From Oopsacas minuta (Eukaryota > Porifera > Hexactinellida > Lyssacinosida > Leucopsacidae): a stretch of DNA of 64,000 nt. Positions within the stretch are counted from its first letter, which is position 1. Every line of letters starts with the position of its first letter. The stretch spans positions 382,432 through 446,431 of the forward strand of contig JAKMXF010000099.1 of the NCBI GenBank assembly GCA_024704765.1, written 5' to 3'. The notes beneath the pieces are model-generated. The model was not told the DNA's origin. It worked only from the letters and a program-made list of their open reading frames with translations, and did not search any database. The translations under genes were made by a program, and so were the position numbers. Positions 1 through 11,629 of the stretch are shown here, piece after piece.

Positions 1-1095
1 CCAATTGTGCACCTTCATTCATTCATTCAGATTTACATTAGATTTCTCTTTTAATTAATTAGGATTGAATTTAACCATTGTACATCCGGAAATTTCTAAA
101 TGTGCGAAAGTGAAACCATTTGAATACCGTTTGAATCATACAAAAGTCTCCCAGCATCCACTTATTATACCAATAATACTGAATTTTATGCAGAATAATG
201 ATGAAATTTGTAAATTGTTTGAAATTCAATAGGCACACGCTGTGTGCTCCTTCAATAATGAGGTGCGGATTTTTGAGTGCGTTCCTTTATGCTCTGCTTT
301 TTACAATTCTATATTTTCATATCAATAGTCATAACTTGTGTAAGTTGTTCATTATTACATTAATACAGATTTGATGAACCTAATTCTGAATCCAAGCGAA
401 TAGATACTGCTTCTCCCATCTTGACTTCTGATATACAAAGTGATCATGAGGATATTATTCGCATATCCGAAGGTATACATTTCTTGGATATATCTAGTCT
501 CATTTCTGTATAATGTTTCTTCACCGTTAGTATTTATCAATTTAAATTCCTATCCATGTATTTGAATTTCCAAATGTGTTGTATTTATGTCAGTTCTCAC
601 TCTCTCATTGGCTATGTGACCACAATATGTACAAGTTTGGTTTATGACCACAGGTTTAGAATCCCTCATCATATTTAAGTAGTAAGATTGAAGATATGCA
701 ATGTGTGCTTGTATATTTATCTTAGAAGAGGAAGTTCCTAATGCAACTGTCAGAGGCGTAACTAAATGTTTGCCAATTCAGTAACTTCCGAAATGAATTG
801 TAGATTGAGACATATCAATTTGGTTGTAAACCTCCATTAGAACCACAACCTCTAATACTATTTGATTATCTACAATGTTACCAATATTCTCATGTGAAAT
901 CTACAGTATATACGAGGGGCATCAGGAAGGTTCAGAATTACTGAAATTATCACCCGTATCAACCTTCTAAAAATCGATAATTTCTCAATTTCTTTCGAAT
1001 CACGGGCTTTTAACTTTCAACTCATTCTGGAAATTATTTATCAACAGAAGCCCCTCAAAAGTTACAGGTGCCATGATTACCATTGCATTCAATTG
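1..1095. other. A+T-rich stretch without a recognisable gene
   Basis: I see no coding exon, RNA gene or clear terminal repeat here. The short open frames have low-complexity composition and no family resemblance. Upstream exons of the START-domain gene could lie here but none is evident. Confidence 0.5.
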
Positions 1096-1097
1096 TG

Positions 1098-1620
1098 GCG
1101 TGCTCGCATTGGATTACACTCTCTTCAAAAATGATCTAATTGTTCTAAAACTCCATCTGATTCTCTCATTTCTCTCAATCTATGTCTTTAATAATTTCTG
1201 CTCTATTCGTATGTGTAACTTCAAATCTGCTCTTCATTGGTGGTATCGAGATAAACCTAGGAACGAATACTCCTATTCAAGTTACATATTCTGAGCAAGG
1301 TAATTCATTCAATTTAATCATTAGTCTTGAGCGGAAATAACCTTAAATTACTACCTTCGTAACGCTTTCTCTTGATCTGGTTCGCAAATATGGTCACATA
1401 TAGCCTATCCAACGGATTCCCGCCAGGTCATGTATTAGTGATGTGTGCTATACTGTGATTAACGTGCAGTGTCTAGCAATTGCTTTGTTGAGTGTAGTCC
1501 ACTGTTAGTTTTGTGGTTAGTTGTAATACCTCCGGGTCATAGTTTAGTTTATCAAATGTTTGAAAAATATGTGTTTAAGTGGAGAAATTTTGGGCATTTT
1601 CATTAGTTGGGTATTGGGCA
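1098..1620 (+). repeat. LINE 5' fragment with decayed 2A-like motif (copy 1)
   Basis: This stretch shares two blocks with 30508-31510. The first block (about 1098-1265) reads, in one frame, IGGIEIN followed by LGT, a decayed form of the motif that reads GGIEINPGP in the second copy. The second block (about 1488-1610) begins GAGTGTAGTCCACTGTTAG in both copies. The blocks are about 230 bp apart here and about 680 bp apart in the other copy, so one copy carries an insertion or deletion. Motifs of the form xIExNPGP are known near the N-terminus of some non-LTR retrotransposon ORFs, where they can act as 2A-like ribosome-skipping sequences. Assignment to a LINE is inferred from that motif. No reverse transcriptase is visible nearby. 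Confidence 0.45.
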
Positions 1621-1829
1621 AAGAAATGAGTGTACAATTACACAAAGGTACCTCTATTTATTGTTAAGATATATCTAATCACTGTTAATTGTTTTGAATA
1701 GATTGTTTCAGGGAAGGATATTAATCGAATGAATTCACAAATCGGTTGAAAACTAACATAAAGTTGAAGAATACCATTGTCTCCCCAAATCCACCACGCT
1801 CCTAGGGGTAATCTATAAGATACAAACAC

Positions 1830-2035
1830 GATACATCTATATGTATGTGTTTGTATGTTCAGAATTGATTGATGAAACTTGTAGACACCAGGGCTGAATT
1901 TGGTATACGTGTATTTGGAGCCTGACTCGAACAAGGGCCGTGGCCAGAATGTATTGTCAGGAGGTGCAAACTACATGTTTTCGGGGCGTTTTTAGATTTC
2001 ACTTTTGTCATATCTACTCTTTGCTTTTTTTCTGA
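1830..2035. repeat. Fragments of two dispersed repeats
   Basis: Positions 1830-1930 resemble the start of the repeat at 10990-11090 and 57285-57380; all contain a version of CAGAATTGATTGA followed by a GCCTGRCTCG-like stretch. Positions 1931-2030 (GGGCCGTGGCCAGAATGTATTGTC and onward) match 12788-12860. The GGCCGTAGCCAG-type terminus is typical of MITE ends. Confidence 0.45.
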
Positions 2036-3500
2036 ATATCCGGTAACATATATAATCAATGAAAGGATATACTTCCTGTAGGAGAATCTATCAGTGAGCA
2101 TCTCTCATCGTGTACTATATTCATAAATGAATTATTATAAACATGAAACTGAGAGCGAAGCTGGAAAAAATTCTATATTTGAATCTGTTCCGCCAGCAAT
2201 GCACGGTATTGAAGTGTTATAAATTTGCACTATTGGTTAGAGGCAATAAGTGTATTAGGGAAAATTTAATAATTTATAATCCTTCTAATATTTAGTGCTA
2301 CTTTAATTAATTTCGATTAGAATACAATGCTGTCCGAACAGATTATGATTTATATTCTCTAAAGAATATATAAAGTACATGGGCGCCAAAATTGCGAGGG
2401 TTAGGGACGTTTAACACGCCCTGTTTTTATCAGGGACTTACCTCCCGCCCTCTTATTCATGAATGATATATCTCCTTATACCCTACTAGTCAGGTAGAGT
2501 ATTCCTAAACTAGTTATGGAGCTCAGATACCTCTATTAATCATTAAGGTCATGTCCTAGGTGTTTGAGGGGTTTCATGCCCTAGCATTTAATGAGGGTAT
2601 ACAAAGCCTAGTCGATGTATTTGACGAACCATGGATAATACAAAATTTATTTCCCTCTTTTTTATACCCTAGGCATGTAGTGTGGGGTATATTCCGTCGC
2701 TTAGTGAGACTAACTACTAAGAAATATCGCTTTCTTAGTCTTAAGCTAAATCTGACTCATCAAGCTTTCGAGCAAGTGACCTAACAAGCGAAGTGCCCTA
2801 GTAGATAATAATTTCATTTGTGTACTTATTTATGGTTGTAAGAAATCCCCGAGTACGAGTTCCGTTCAGACACGTGCCTGTGTTTGTTTGACTCTTCCGG
2901 GCTTCGACCCTCGGGGCTATAGTTTCGGGTCTCTAATAACAACACATTATTCTCTATTGAAGCTAATTCCCTTCCATTCCATATTCGATAATATTCAACT
3001 TGGAAACATCTCTCCTATCGTGGCGGGCTGGCCGAATAACTCGGCCAGTTTCGATGTCCAATATTTAAAATCCCAGTGTTCAAAAATCGATTGCACCTTT
3101 GCCTAGTTATATTTTTCAAACTTCAACGACTTGAATGGAATTGAATAGCCAAATGATATTGAGTCTGCACTTACATTCTTGCCAATCAATTCCTTAATTC
3201 CTTTATACAACTTGTAATATATTATCTATTAATGCATAATTCCTTGAGAAATTCTTATAGTGATATGATCTAAGTGTCTTATTCTGTATCATCTAGTATA
3301 TTTTGGTTATTATGTTGGAAATTGATAACTTTATTCTGAATTCTCCTAATTGTTTTGCATTGAGATTCAAACTAAACTTTTTCAAACGATCACCTTTTGA
3401 GAATTGTATATAAATGTTATTTCATATTTATCCGGGGCTTACCAAAGTGTTAACTATATCTATGATTCCCGCGGCCCTTTCCTCTGTTGTGCGCTTGTAA
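2036..3500. other. Gene-free stretch with a diverged repeat copy
   Basis: No exon is recognised. Around 2560-2810 there is a diverged copy of the 3' half of the 650 bp repeat seen at 10990-11620 and 57285-57905. The shared landmarks are ACCATGGATAATA, GTATATTCCGTCGC and GACCTAACAAGCG. The rest is A+T-rich with no supported feature. Confidence 0.4.
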
Positions 3501-3586
3501 TAATAAATCATAAATGTGTACGGAAATACTAGATAGCTTTAATAGACACATTGTTCTGCAATTTATATATTACTCTATGTATTTAG

Positions 3587-4269
3587 GTGACAAATTGGAA
3601 TCCTTTAAGAGTATGTCTATATCATTGAATTTATCTGTTCAAGATGAAATTAAAGAGGCACTTTTTGTGAAGATTGATTTTAACAAAATTGTTTTGGATT
3701 ATGGTGTGTCAAATATTGGGAATTGGCAATTTATTGGTTTCGAAAAAGAAATTGTCATAATGAGAAAGGAGTTTGAGAACAATGTATATGGATTCCTCGG
3801 AATGGGAGTAATTCACTCCCCACCGAAAAAAGTCTTCGAAATTTTGCGAAATCCACAGAATCGTTTTGTATATGATAACATGTTGAAACATTTGAACGTT
3901 TTCCATGAATTCAATAACGAAATGTATTTAATTGAGATGCAACATGAGCACAACCAATGTTTTTTGAAACAATCGAGACAAACCTGTCTACTTGTTTCGG
4001 AATTTTCATTTGCCAACAAGTATGCCATTGTTAGTAAGTCAATTGAACATGACCTATGCCCTTTGAATGAAAACATGAAGAGGCTAAATGTACAGAAAGG
4101 TGGATGGATAATTGAACCAAGAGATAAAAATGGAAAGACCTATTCAAAAATATATTACTTGATAGTAATCGAAATTCAAGATGCTCCTCAATTTGTGATT
4201 AATCATGTTGGAAAACGACAACCCCTTAGCATTGCATTTTTGCGTGATTTTATTCATCAAACTTGTTGA
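3587..4269 (+). CDS. START (StAR-related lipid transfer) domain, probable terminal exon
   Basis: The exon encodes about 227 residues ending in a START domain, a fold that binds a lipid or sterol in a hydrophobic tunnel and moves it between membranes. Visible landmarks are the N-terminal W-x-FIG strand, a P-x-x-VFEILRNPQNR-x-x-YD segment, the central CFLKQSRQTC strand, GGWIIEP, and the C-terminal QPLSIAFLRDF helix that caps the cavity. The spacing of RNPQNR-x-x-YD, CFLKQ and WIIEP resembles the STARD9-type START domain, but the subfamily call is tentative. I chose 3587 as the start because TATTTAG/GTGACA is a good splice acceptor (phase 1). An ATG at 3514 keeps the frame open, so an intronless reading of 251 codons is also possible. 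The frame closes with TGA and no further exon is seen before the mariner at 4895. Upstream exons were not found. Confidence 0.72.
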
Positions 4270-4894
4270 GATATTTGTTGTGTGCAAAGTAAAATGGCAC
4301 TTTGCGGATGTATACTTTTATTCCTGATCTGAATTTTGTAAATTCAATTATTTAATGTATTTTAACAATGTATCTAACGCATATTCGCGCGGTTCGTTTG
4401 CTCCTAATCCCATACAAGACTTGACGTACTGCTGCATGATCCTAATTTGCTAGCTGACTTACGCATTTGTTACAAGAAAATCACTGCTTCGTAGTATTGT
4501 AATTTATTTATTTAAGATGATCACCAAATGGCAAAGAAGGAGTTTCCAGCGAATTCAGACTAACTTCGTGTTGCAGGTACTAATCTATTGGAGTACAGCG
4601 TTGCCATCCCCTCATCAGGTTTTCGCGTAAAATTTAACTTGAGTTTTCCTTAGTTTTATGGGCAAATTTTCAGGTTTACCAGATGCTCAACATAAAAACA
4701 TGGGAGGGGTGTTGAATTTGTGAGTACAGCAATATGGATTGCCTGACCCGCCTGACTGTTGCGCGGAACACTACACCTTCTCCAACCTTCTTTACAATTC
4801 CACTTATAATCCCAGAATGCATTACATACTACTCGCCTCTCTGAGCATGTACAAACGACTTTAAACCTATTTTTGACTAATTCATGAATTATCA

Positions 4895-6220
4895 GGGCGT
4901 TCAATAAGTCTTGCGGGTCATGATATATCTTAGGAATTAGTCAAGTAATATATCTAACTTCATATATTATAAGCCCATATAATTAAACTCCATATACTGA
5001 AAGTTTCAAGCTTATTCAATACAAATTTTTAATTTTTGAGATAGTTACGTGTAGTCAATTTATACCCACTGTTGAATTTATGGCTTCAAAGGATGATAAT
5101 TTCAACCTCAAATGGCGAGCTTACATAGAGTTTCGCACAATACTCAAGATCCAGCCCGTACAGATCTTCAGTGAGTTACAGGAGATATTGTGCGTGGATT
5201 GCCCTTCCAGATCTATTGTAGAGCGATGGGCTGCCCGTTTTAGATCTGGTGATGCTGATGTCACAGATTTGCCCGATCCGGAAGACCGGTATCCGCCACC
5301 ACTTCAGAGAATATCTCACTCATTGAGAGTATGGTCATGGAAGTCAAGTACATTACTGTCTATCAGTTAGAACAAGTATGGAGATTTCATCGGGAGCTAT
5401 TCATACAATTCTGACGACTGAGCTTGCTACCGAACGATTTGTGGGAAATGGGTCCCGCATAAGCTCAGTGAGAATCAAAAGTTGGCACGACTGAATATTG
5501 CCAAGAAACTCTTGGAAACTTCTGAGAACTGCGATTCTAGACGCCTAGCAGAGATTATTACTAGTGACTAGACGTGGGTATATTATTCAACACCACATAG
5601 CAAGTATAAGAAGCGACCATGGGTAAGGGGCGACGAACACCGGCAAAAAGTCCTAGGCCCGAATTCAGAAAAGCTAAGGATATGTATACCATCTTCTTCA
5701 CTGGTCATGGAATTGTCTTGCAACTACCTTGTGAGAGTGGCAAAACTGTTGTTACTGCTGCTTTCTTTACAGAGCAAGTGCTTCCAAATTTGATTAAAAA
5801 TATAGAAAAGTACCGCCCGAAAACCGGAACTCAAGGAATGAAGATTTTGATTGATAACGCCAGTTCCCATACAGCTAAGCTTAACAAAAATTTCTTGGAT
5901 GTAGAAGGGTTAGAATTACTTCCCCATCCACCATACTCACCAGACCTAGCTCCGTATGATTTTTGGCTATTCCCCAAGCTTAAAATCTACCTTCAAGGCA
6001 AAGATTTTAACACATTACAAGCACTCGGAACGGGTCTGCACCAGTACTTCAAATCCATCCCCGAAGAAGAGTACAGAAATGTGTTTTACAAGTGGGTGGA
6101 AGTTTAAAACTATGTGTATCTGCAGGAGGGGATTACTTTGAATAAATAATATAGTGAATTAGTGTGTATAGTGTTTGTATCATATTCTATGATATCACCC
6201 GCAAGACTTATTGAAAGCCC
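4895..6220 (+). mobile_element. Mariner element A, defective
   Basis: The two ends are inverted repeats: GGGCGTTCAATAAGTCTTGC on the left and its near-perfect complement on the right, ending at 6220 before TA. The left flank reads CA where TA is expected, so the target duplication is slightly decayed. The length of about 1.33 kb is typical of mariner. The terminal sequence is close to that of the intact mariner at 9024-10356 (both contain GGGCGTTCAATAAGT), but the transposases belong to different lineages. Confidence 0.88.
5080..6107 (+). pseudogene. Mariner transposase, frameshifted and stopped
   Basis: The frame opens with MASK and a mariner N-terminal helix-turn-helix region (about 75 codons to about 5300), shifts frame, and resumes at about 5619 to the C-terminus. 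The second half retains IDNASSH (second catalytic Asp) and HPPYSPDLAPYDFWLFPKLK (third catalytic Asp). At 5569-5571 a TAG stop replaces the Glu codon directly after the first catalytic Asp, in what should read TGDETW. At least one frameshift and this stop make it inactive. It belongs to the DD34D mariner group. Confidence 0.88.
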
Positions 6221-6680
6221 TAGTATTTGATTTTTTTAACAAAATTTTTACTTAGTCAACATTTCATGACCGAGTAACATAATTTTGACGGATTGCCTAC
6301 ATATCAGAGTGATGGATTATTGAAAAAATGAGGAGTGATGTATTTTTCTTGTCAGTTTTATTTACTATTAGATCTATAAGATTATGATTGGGTATTATTA
6401 TTCTAAAAGTTGTAATATATAATCCCAGTCAAGGGCGTTGGGGTTCTATAGTGATTTTTGTAATTAACAGTTAATTACCAAAAGTATGGTATGCTGTAAA
6501 TACAATTTATTAGGATTCATCCCAATAATTATTGATGACATTTTGACTGATACTTATGCAATCAATTCCGCTAAATTGGGTCACCTTGGTTCCGAAGATT
6601 AATCAATACTCTCTTCTTGTTTGCTAGTTCCAGGCCCGGCGGAAGTAATTTTAATTGGTTGGTAACACATGGGAAACAAT
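6221..6680. other. Spacer between mariner A and hAT remnant
   Basis: No gene is seen. Positions 6404-6440 (CTAAAAGTTG, AATATATA, CAGTCAAGGGCG) recur in direct orientation at 8571-8607, bracketing the hAT remnant. Confidence 0.45.
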
Positions 6681-6681
6681 C

Positions 6682-8060
6682 TTATCTTTGGAAATGTCCA
6701 AACACAGAGAGACGGTACTCTGAATCACAGACGAAGGAGTTAGCTACTTCAACACAAGAGAGGTTGTCAGTGTGATCTTTGTGGACATGCAATAGCAACA
6801 AGTGGTTCAATCGCTCCTGCTTCATTGTAGTTCGCAGATAAGTCTTTAGACGCCTCATGGCAATAAATGACCGCTCGCTGACAGCATTGGTTGATGGAAG
6901 AACGAGAACCAGTTTCAACAGAGTGACAACCTCACTTATCAAGGACCGCTCTGCCTCTGATAAGGTCTGGATGTATTTCCTGATATCGTGAAAGGACAAT
7001 GTTGGAGACTTAGCTTGTCAGGGAATGTTGCCCGAAAAATTTCGAAATGCAGCCGGAGCTGAGGAGTGTCGGAATCATCAAGGTAGAAGTTGGCTACGAA
7101 GTCGAAATATTCCTGAGTGCTCTCTCCAAGGATAGTGTGATTGAGAAGTTCCTCTAAACGTCTATATAAATTCTAGTCGGACTTATCTAACCTGTCCTCT
7201 TTAGCTTTGACCACCAGGTCGAGGGACTAAAATAAGACTGACGATAGTGTGTCTGGCAATCATCGGGAAAATTAACTGGTGCACCATCATCATAAAGCTT
7301 GGGTACTTTCCTCCTTCTTGGAAGCTTAGGCTCACACACATCCAAATCTTGCTGAGCATTGATCAAATGATCCCAAAAAGCTGTGAAGTGGTCATCAGTG
7401 CGAAGTGATCCCAGTGTTGTCACTGTCATGGCGGCGATGTTGGCTCCTTCAGAGGCAGACATGGATGTTGATTGGAGGGTCCTACTCAAATTGTCAATGT
7501 GTTTTAGAACTAGCTCTGCAAGGTTTACTCTAAAGAAGAAAGTACAGTTGTTAAATTGGGATTGAACACCAAAATAATTCTCCCCTTGATAGTAGGATCG
7601 GAAGTGGAACCCTCACAGTCTTCCATAATTGCCGTAAAGCAACATAGCTGGAAAGGAGCGACTTCAGAGAAGCCGCACGAACTGTCCAGCGAGTAAGGCA
7701 CAACATGCGGAAGCCTGGTGAAGCCAGAGCAAGTTCCTCCCTCAGCTTCTCCAGTTTTGCTGTTCTCTTGGGCGAGAATTTCAACAACTTTGAATCCTCA
7801 AAAGCAACATCCAGGGTATCTTTGGATGCTTGCACCTTTTTGATAGCATCGCCAGCTGCAAGATTTAAAGCATGACTATGGCAATGTAGATAAAGAGCAC
7901 GTGGTTCCTCATAACTCAACTGCTTTGCGACACCACTCTTAGGCCCACTTATATTGCTGGCACCATCGTAGCACTGTCCACTGCACTTATTCAGTCCTAA
8001 GTTCATTCGGACTAACCCATCTTTGATAACCTTGGCCTGCAGTTCCAGAAGTGTTGTGAT
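6682..8060 (-). pseudogene. hAT-family transposase remnant
   Basis: Read on the minus strand, the fragments run in order from 8060 to 6682. A block at 8006-7551 contains GQCYDGASNISG (an hAT catalytic Asp region) followed by HCHSHALNLAAGDA and CLTRWTVRAASL. A middle block lies at 7489-7187. A C-terminal block at 6999-6682 contains STNAVSERSFIAMRRLKTYL, the hAT dimerisation region with its catalytic Glu. The order and motifs match TTF/BED-type hAT transposases related to the ZMYM and ZBED families. Frame changes between blocks show it is dead. The N-terminal zinc-finger region upstream of about 8060 is missing. Confidence 0.85.
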
Positions 8061-9020
8061 GAATTAGTGGAATATACAATTATATTTAAAATTTTATCTA
8101 CGCTATTAGAATTATTACTGTTTATGAGTACAGTCTCTACTTCACTTTCGTTATCATTGGGGGCATCCTGGAATCTTTCCTATTTTGTATGTTATATGTG
8201 AGGCGAAGATCTTTCGTCTTTAGATAATCATATTTGTTGTAGAAATGAACTAGTATACTATCCAAAGCAAGCTTTCGAATAGTGGAAAGCACTAGCCGTA
8301 CCTAGGTGCCATACCTGTGTGTGTGTCACTGTGTTAAGTGGCGGCGGACTCGAATAAAAGCTGGGGCAAACCTGTATAACTATATCCACCTTTAAATAGT
8401 TGATACCGTTTTTATAACTACAGAAAAGCCCCTAATAGAGATAATCAAGTCTATATATATGAAAACTGCCTATTAACGATATAATCTGATTGGCCTGAAT
8501 CTAGCGGTTGATAATAATGGAACCACATTGGTACACTGATGCTCTACTATTACAATTGACAGAAGTTAAAATCTAAAAGTTGAAATATATACACACAGTC
8601 AAGGGCGGCGGAAGCAAGGGGGCTAGGGGGCTATAGCTCCCCTACTTTTGAGTAATAGAGTATATATGCCGCCCAAATAATTTCTTCTTTAAAGTATATT
8701 ACCTCCCTATGACACAATAGAATAATTAGACGCAATCATAATCTTAGGACTAATAGTAAATAAAACAGTGACAAGAAGATTATACACACCTCATTTTTGG
8801 CAATTCTCTGTGAAAGAAGTAATAGATTTTTGTGTAGATATCGTTTTCATGTTGGAATGCTTATATTCCTTTAATTTTCAACCAAAACATACTAAATATA
8901 GTGGCATCCACGCAGAGACGGTTTTAGTTCTTTCGGCCCCCCACACAAAATGTATCTTGGCGCCCCCATGTTTCCATCAAATAGTAATTGAGTACGTTAT
9001 TTCTAGTTATTCTACTAATA
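8061..9020. other. Gene-free stretch with MITE-like scraps
   Basis: No coding feature is supported. Positions 8590-8640 hold a GGGCGGCGGAAGC-type MITE terminus, and 8915-8985 a G+C-rich GGCCCCCCACAC...GGCGCCCCC scrap typical of old DNA-transposon ends. Confidence 0.4.
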
Positions 9021-9023
9021 CTA

Positions 9024-10356
9024 CGGGCGTTCAATAAGTAGTCGTTATCACATTGTAATTCTAAATTTTTCTAGCACAATTGTGTAATCAGTGATGGAGT
9101 TTCTCAAAGTATTCCCCTTCGTGCTGTAAAACCAATTTCAGCCTTTTTATCCAATCGAAAAATACTTTTTTGTAGTCTTCGGTTGGTACACCTTTCATAT
9201 ACTGGAAAATCGCCGATCCTATCTGAGCTCGACTCTCGAATTTCCTGCCTGATAGATGTTTCTTTAGCTTTGGAAACAACCAAAAGTCACAGGGAGCTAG
9301 ATCTGGCGAGTAGGGAGGGTGATCTAGCTCCACAATTTTCATAGCTTCTAACTTTTCTCTAACCAGCTTTGTCTTGTGCGGTCGGGCGTTATCATGCAAT
9401 ATTCGCAATCCACGAGTTCCAGTCCTTGGCCGTCGATTTTGGTAGAATTTTTCAACCTCTGTTAGACACTCATTGGTGTAGAAGGAGCCTGTTATTGTTT
9501 GGTATTTGGGGACACAAATCTGGCACACTGGACCATTAGAATCAAAAAATATACAGTACATAACCTTCGGATCCCGAAAGTCATGTCGAGGGATCATTGG
9601 TGGGTCCTGTCCTTTTGCCACCCATACTTTGTTTGCTTCTTTTGATAAAGGCTCAGAATAACGTACCCAAGTTTCGTCACCTGTTACTATCTCAAATAAC
9701 CTTCTGGAGTCAGTTCGATCAAACTCAGAGAGCAATTTAGTAGCGCATTGGACCCTCTTTGCTTTCTGGGCCTGAGTTAGTAAATGCGGCACCCATCGAG
9801 CACATATCTTTCGGAATTTCATATTATCATGTACAATAGCTTGAGCAGTTCCCGTTGAGATACCAACCGCATCAGCTATCTCCACAAGCGTGATATGAGG
9901 GTCTTCTTCAAGTAACGCGGATACCTCAAGGATATTTTTGTCATTGGTGCTGGAAACTGGTCTCCCTATTCTTGCCCCATCTTCAATGGACACTCTACCT
10001 TCACGAAAGCGTCTAGCCCAATCAACAACAGTGGAATATGGAAGTGCTGTATCCTTATAAACTTCCTCTAAATCTTTGTGGACATCTGTTGGTGAAACCT
10101 TGAGCAGTGTTCTGATCTTCACATATGCTCTCTGCTCAATTTTGAAATCTGTACTTTTTGAAGCCATTAAAAATGTTACTATAATAAACTGTCAAAATGT
10201 AAATAGGTACAATATTTCAACGAGACATCAGAATCAAAAAAGCTCTGCATTATTGAATTCACAATAGATGGATTGTTATTAGAAAATTCAGTTTGATCTA
10301 GGTCGAAATATTCCGACTTACAAAATTTGGAATAACGACTACTTATTGAACGCCCG
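9024..10356 (-). mobile_element. Mariner element B, structurally intact
   Basis: The element is flanked by TA duplications (9022-9023 and 10357-10358). It has 25 bp perfect inverted terminal repeats starting CGGGCGTTCAATAAGTAGTC. Its length is 1333 bp. Perfect repeats, a clean TA duplication and an unbroken transposase indicate a recent insertion. Confidence 0.96.
9088..10167 (-). CDS. Mariner transposase, full length and uninterrupted (359 aa)
   Basis: This is the cut-and-paste DNA transposase of element B. It binds the terminal repeats, excises the element and inserts it at TA. The N-terminal part (residues 1-115) holds two helix-turn-helix DNA-binding regions with a linker near GRP (68-70). 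The WVPHLL motif at 125-130 is the mariner signature. The catalytic triad is D164 (TGDETW), D259 (HDNARPH) and D294 (PCDFW), giving the classical DD34D spacing with 34 residues between the last two. SPDLAPCDFWLFPKLK is intact. The length is near the mariner norm of about 345-360 aa. No stop or frameshift is present, so it may be functional; activity cannot be shown from sequence alone. Confidence 0.96.
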   Translation of the reverse strand: MASKSTDFKIEQRAYVKIRTLLKVSPTDVHKDLEEVYKDTALPYSTVVDWARRFREGRVSIEDGARIGRPVSSTNDKNILEVSALLEEDPHITLVEIADAVGISTGTAQAIVHDNMKFRKICARWVPHLLTQAQKAKRVQCATKLLSEFDRTDSRRLFEIVTGDETWVRYSEPLSKEANKVWVAKGQDPPMIPRHDFRDPKVMYCIFFDSNGPVCQICVPKYQTITGSFYTNECLTEVEKFYQNRRPRTGTRGLRILHDNARPHKTKLVREKLEAMKIVELDHPPYSPDLAPCDFWLFPKLKKHLSGRKFESRAQIGSAIFQYMKGVPTEDYKKVFFDWIKRLKLVLQHEGEYFEKLHH

Positions 10357-10589
10357 TAGTAAAAAGTTCAATCTAACGCATAATTTAGTTACTATAGTGA
10401 GTATGCAGTTCTGATCAGAATTTCCCTCAAAGTAATCAAATCTTTCGCTCACTGAATCAAAGCGCGCCCCACGCGGTTGTTTGTGTTACGTGCGCCTAAA
10501 GCCAGCACTGCACCCACTGTTTTTAATAGGGATATTCCACACTTAGTGTTTTGGAGCAGTCCTTTACTTTTATGCTTGGGAACACACTC

Positions 10590-10700
10590 CTATATATATA
10601 TATATATATTCGTATTTATACAGTTGAACCTCACATTACGTCCACCTTTAGAATTCCAGTTTTGGCGAGTATAATCTTTTACAAAAATGTTCTAGCAATA
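10590..10700. repeat. (TA)n microsatellite and MITE end
   Basis: A short TA run (about 10591-10607) is followed by CAGTTGAACCTCACATTACG, which resembles the CAGT-x-x-AACCTCG termini of pogo/Tigger-type MITEs; compare 56476. No matching right end is seen, so it is a fragment. Confidence 0.4.
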
Positions 10701-10989
10701 CAACTACCCGAAATTCCTGAGAACATTTTCAGCTCAATGGCAGTCCTTATTCGAGGTTGCACTATGGAAGTAATAAACATTTCAATCATCATTTTTTAAT
10801 GACTGATCAGTAATAAATTGTGTGAAATTTTCATCCAAAATGCTAACAATTCCCTTATAATCCCGTTATAGTCCTGAATAATCATCAATCCATAATATGT
10901 CAAAAAATAAATCCTGATGTTCTTGGAATTTTTTCAATTTATTTTGGGACTTTGAAACAATATTCATTTCTATACTAAAAACGCAATTA

Positions 10990-11620
10990 ATCTATGTGTA
11001 TATATGTTTTTATGTCCAGAATTGATTTGAAACTGGGAGACTCTCATTTTGGCATATTTTGTGCCTGGCTCGGACAAGTTCGAATCTTAAGGAAAATTTA
11101 CACCTATGACGAACTTATGACCCCATTGTCACCTTTGCATTTTCAACAATACACATTAATAACCATAGCTCAGCCAATATACATGATAGAAGTTTGAAAT
11201 TTAAATCACAGGTACCGCTCGATATGACAAACCTCCTGATGTCATGATTTTAGTTAGATGTTAACTAATCATGTGTTTATTATGTTATCATGACTCTACA
11301 GAATATCAAAATTGTACAATTTCGATATTTTTGAGAATTTCATAATACTCGTGGCACGAAGTCCCAAGGTTACTAAGCCAGAGTGGCATAGAACCTCCAG
11401 TGCCACCATAGAAGGCCATTCAATGTAATTTGGATGGACCATGGATAATATTATATTTAAGTTTTAATGATTGTGTTAATAAGGGGCACGTATTGCTGAG
11501 TATTTTCTGTTGCGTAGACCAATAACACTATTAATTTAGCTGTTTAATACTTACGCTAATCCGGAGTACCAAGCTGTCGCAGCGACCTAACAAGCGGACC
11601 GCGCTTGTATTGTAGAAATT
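10990..11620 (+). repeat. Dispersed 650 bp repeat, copy 1
   Basis: This stretch aligns along its length, in the same orientation, with 57285-57905. Shared landmarks are CAGAATTGATT, CAATATAC followed by TGATAGAAGTTT, TTTCGATATTTTTGAGAA, AGAAGGCCATTCAAT, GACCATGGAT, GTAGTGCTGAGTAT-like sequence and GACCTA followed by CAA near the 3' end. Neither copy has an evident protein or terminal inverted repeats. The family is unassigned; a non-autonomous element is likely. Confidence 0.6.
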
Positions 11621-11629
11621 GCATCAAGA

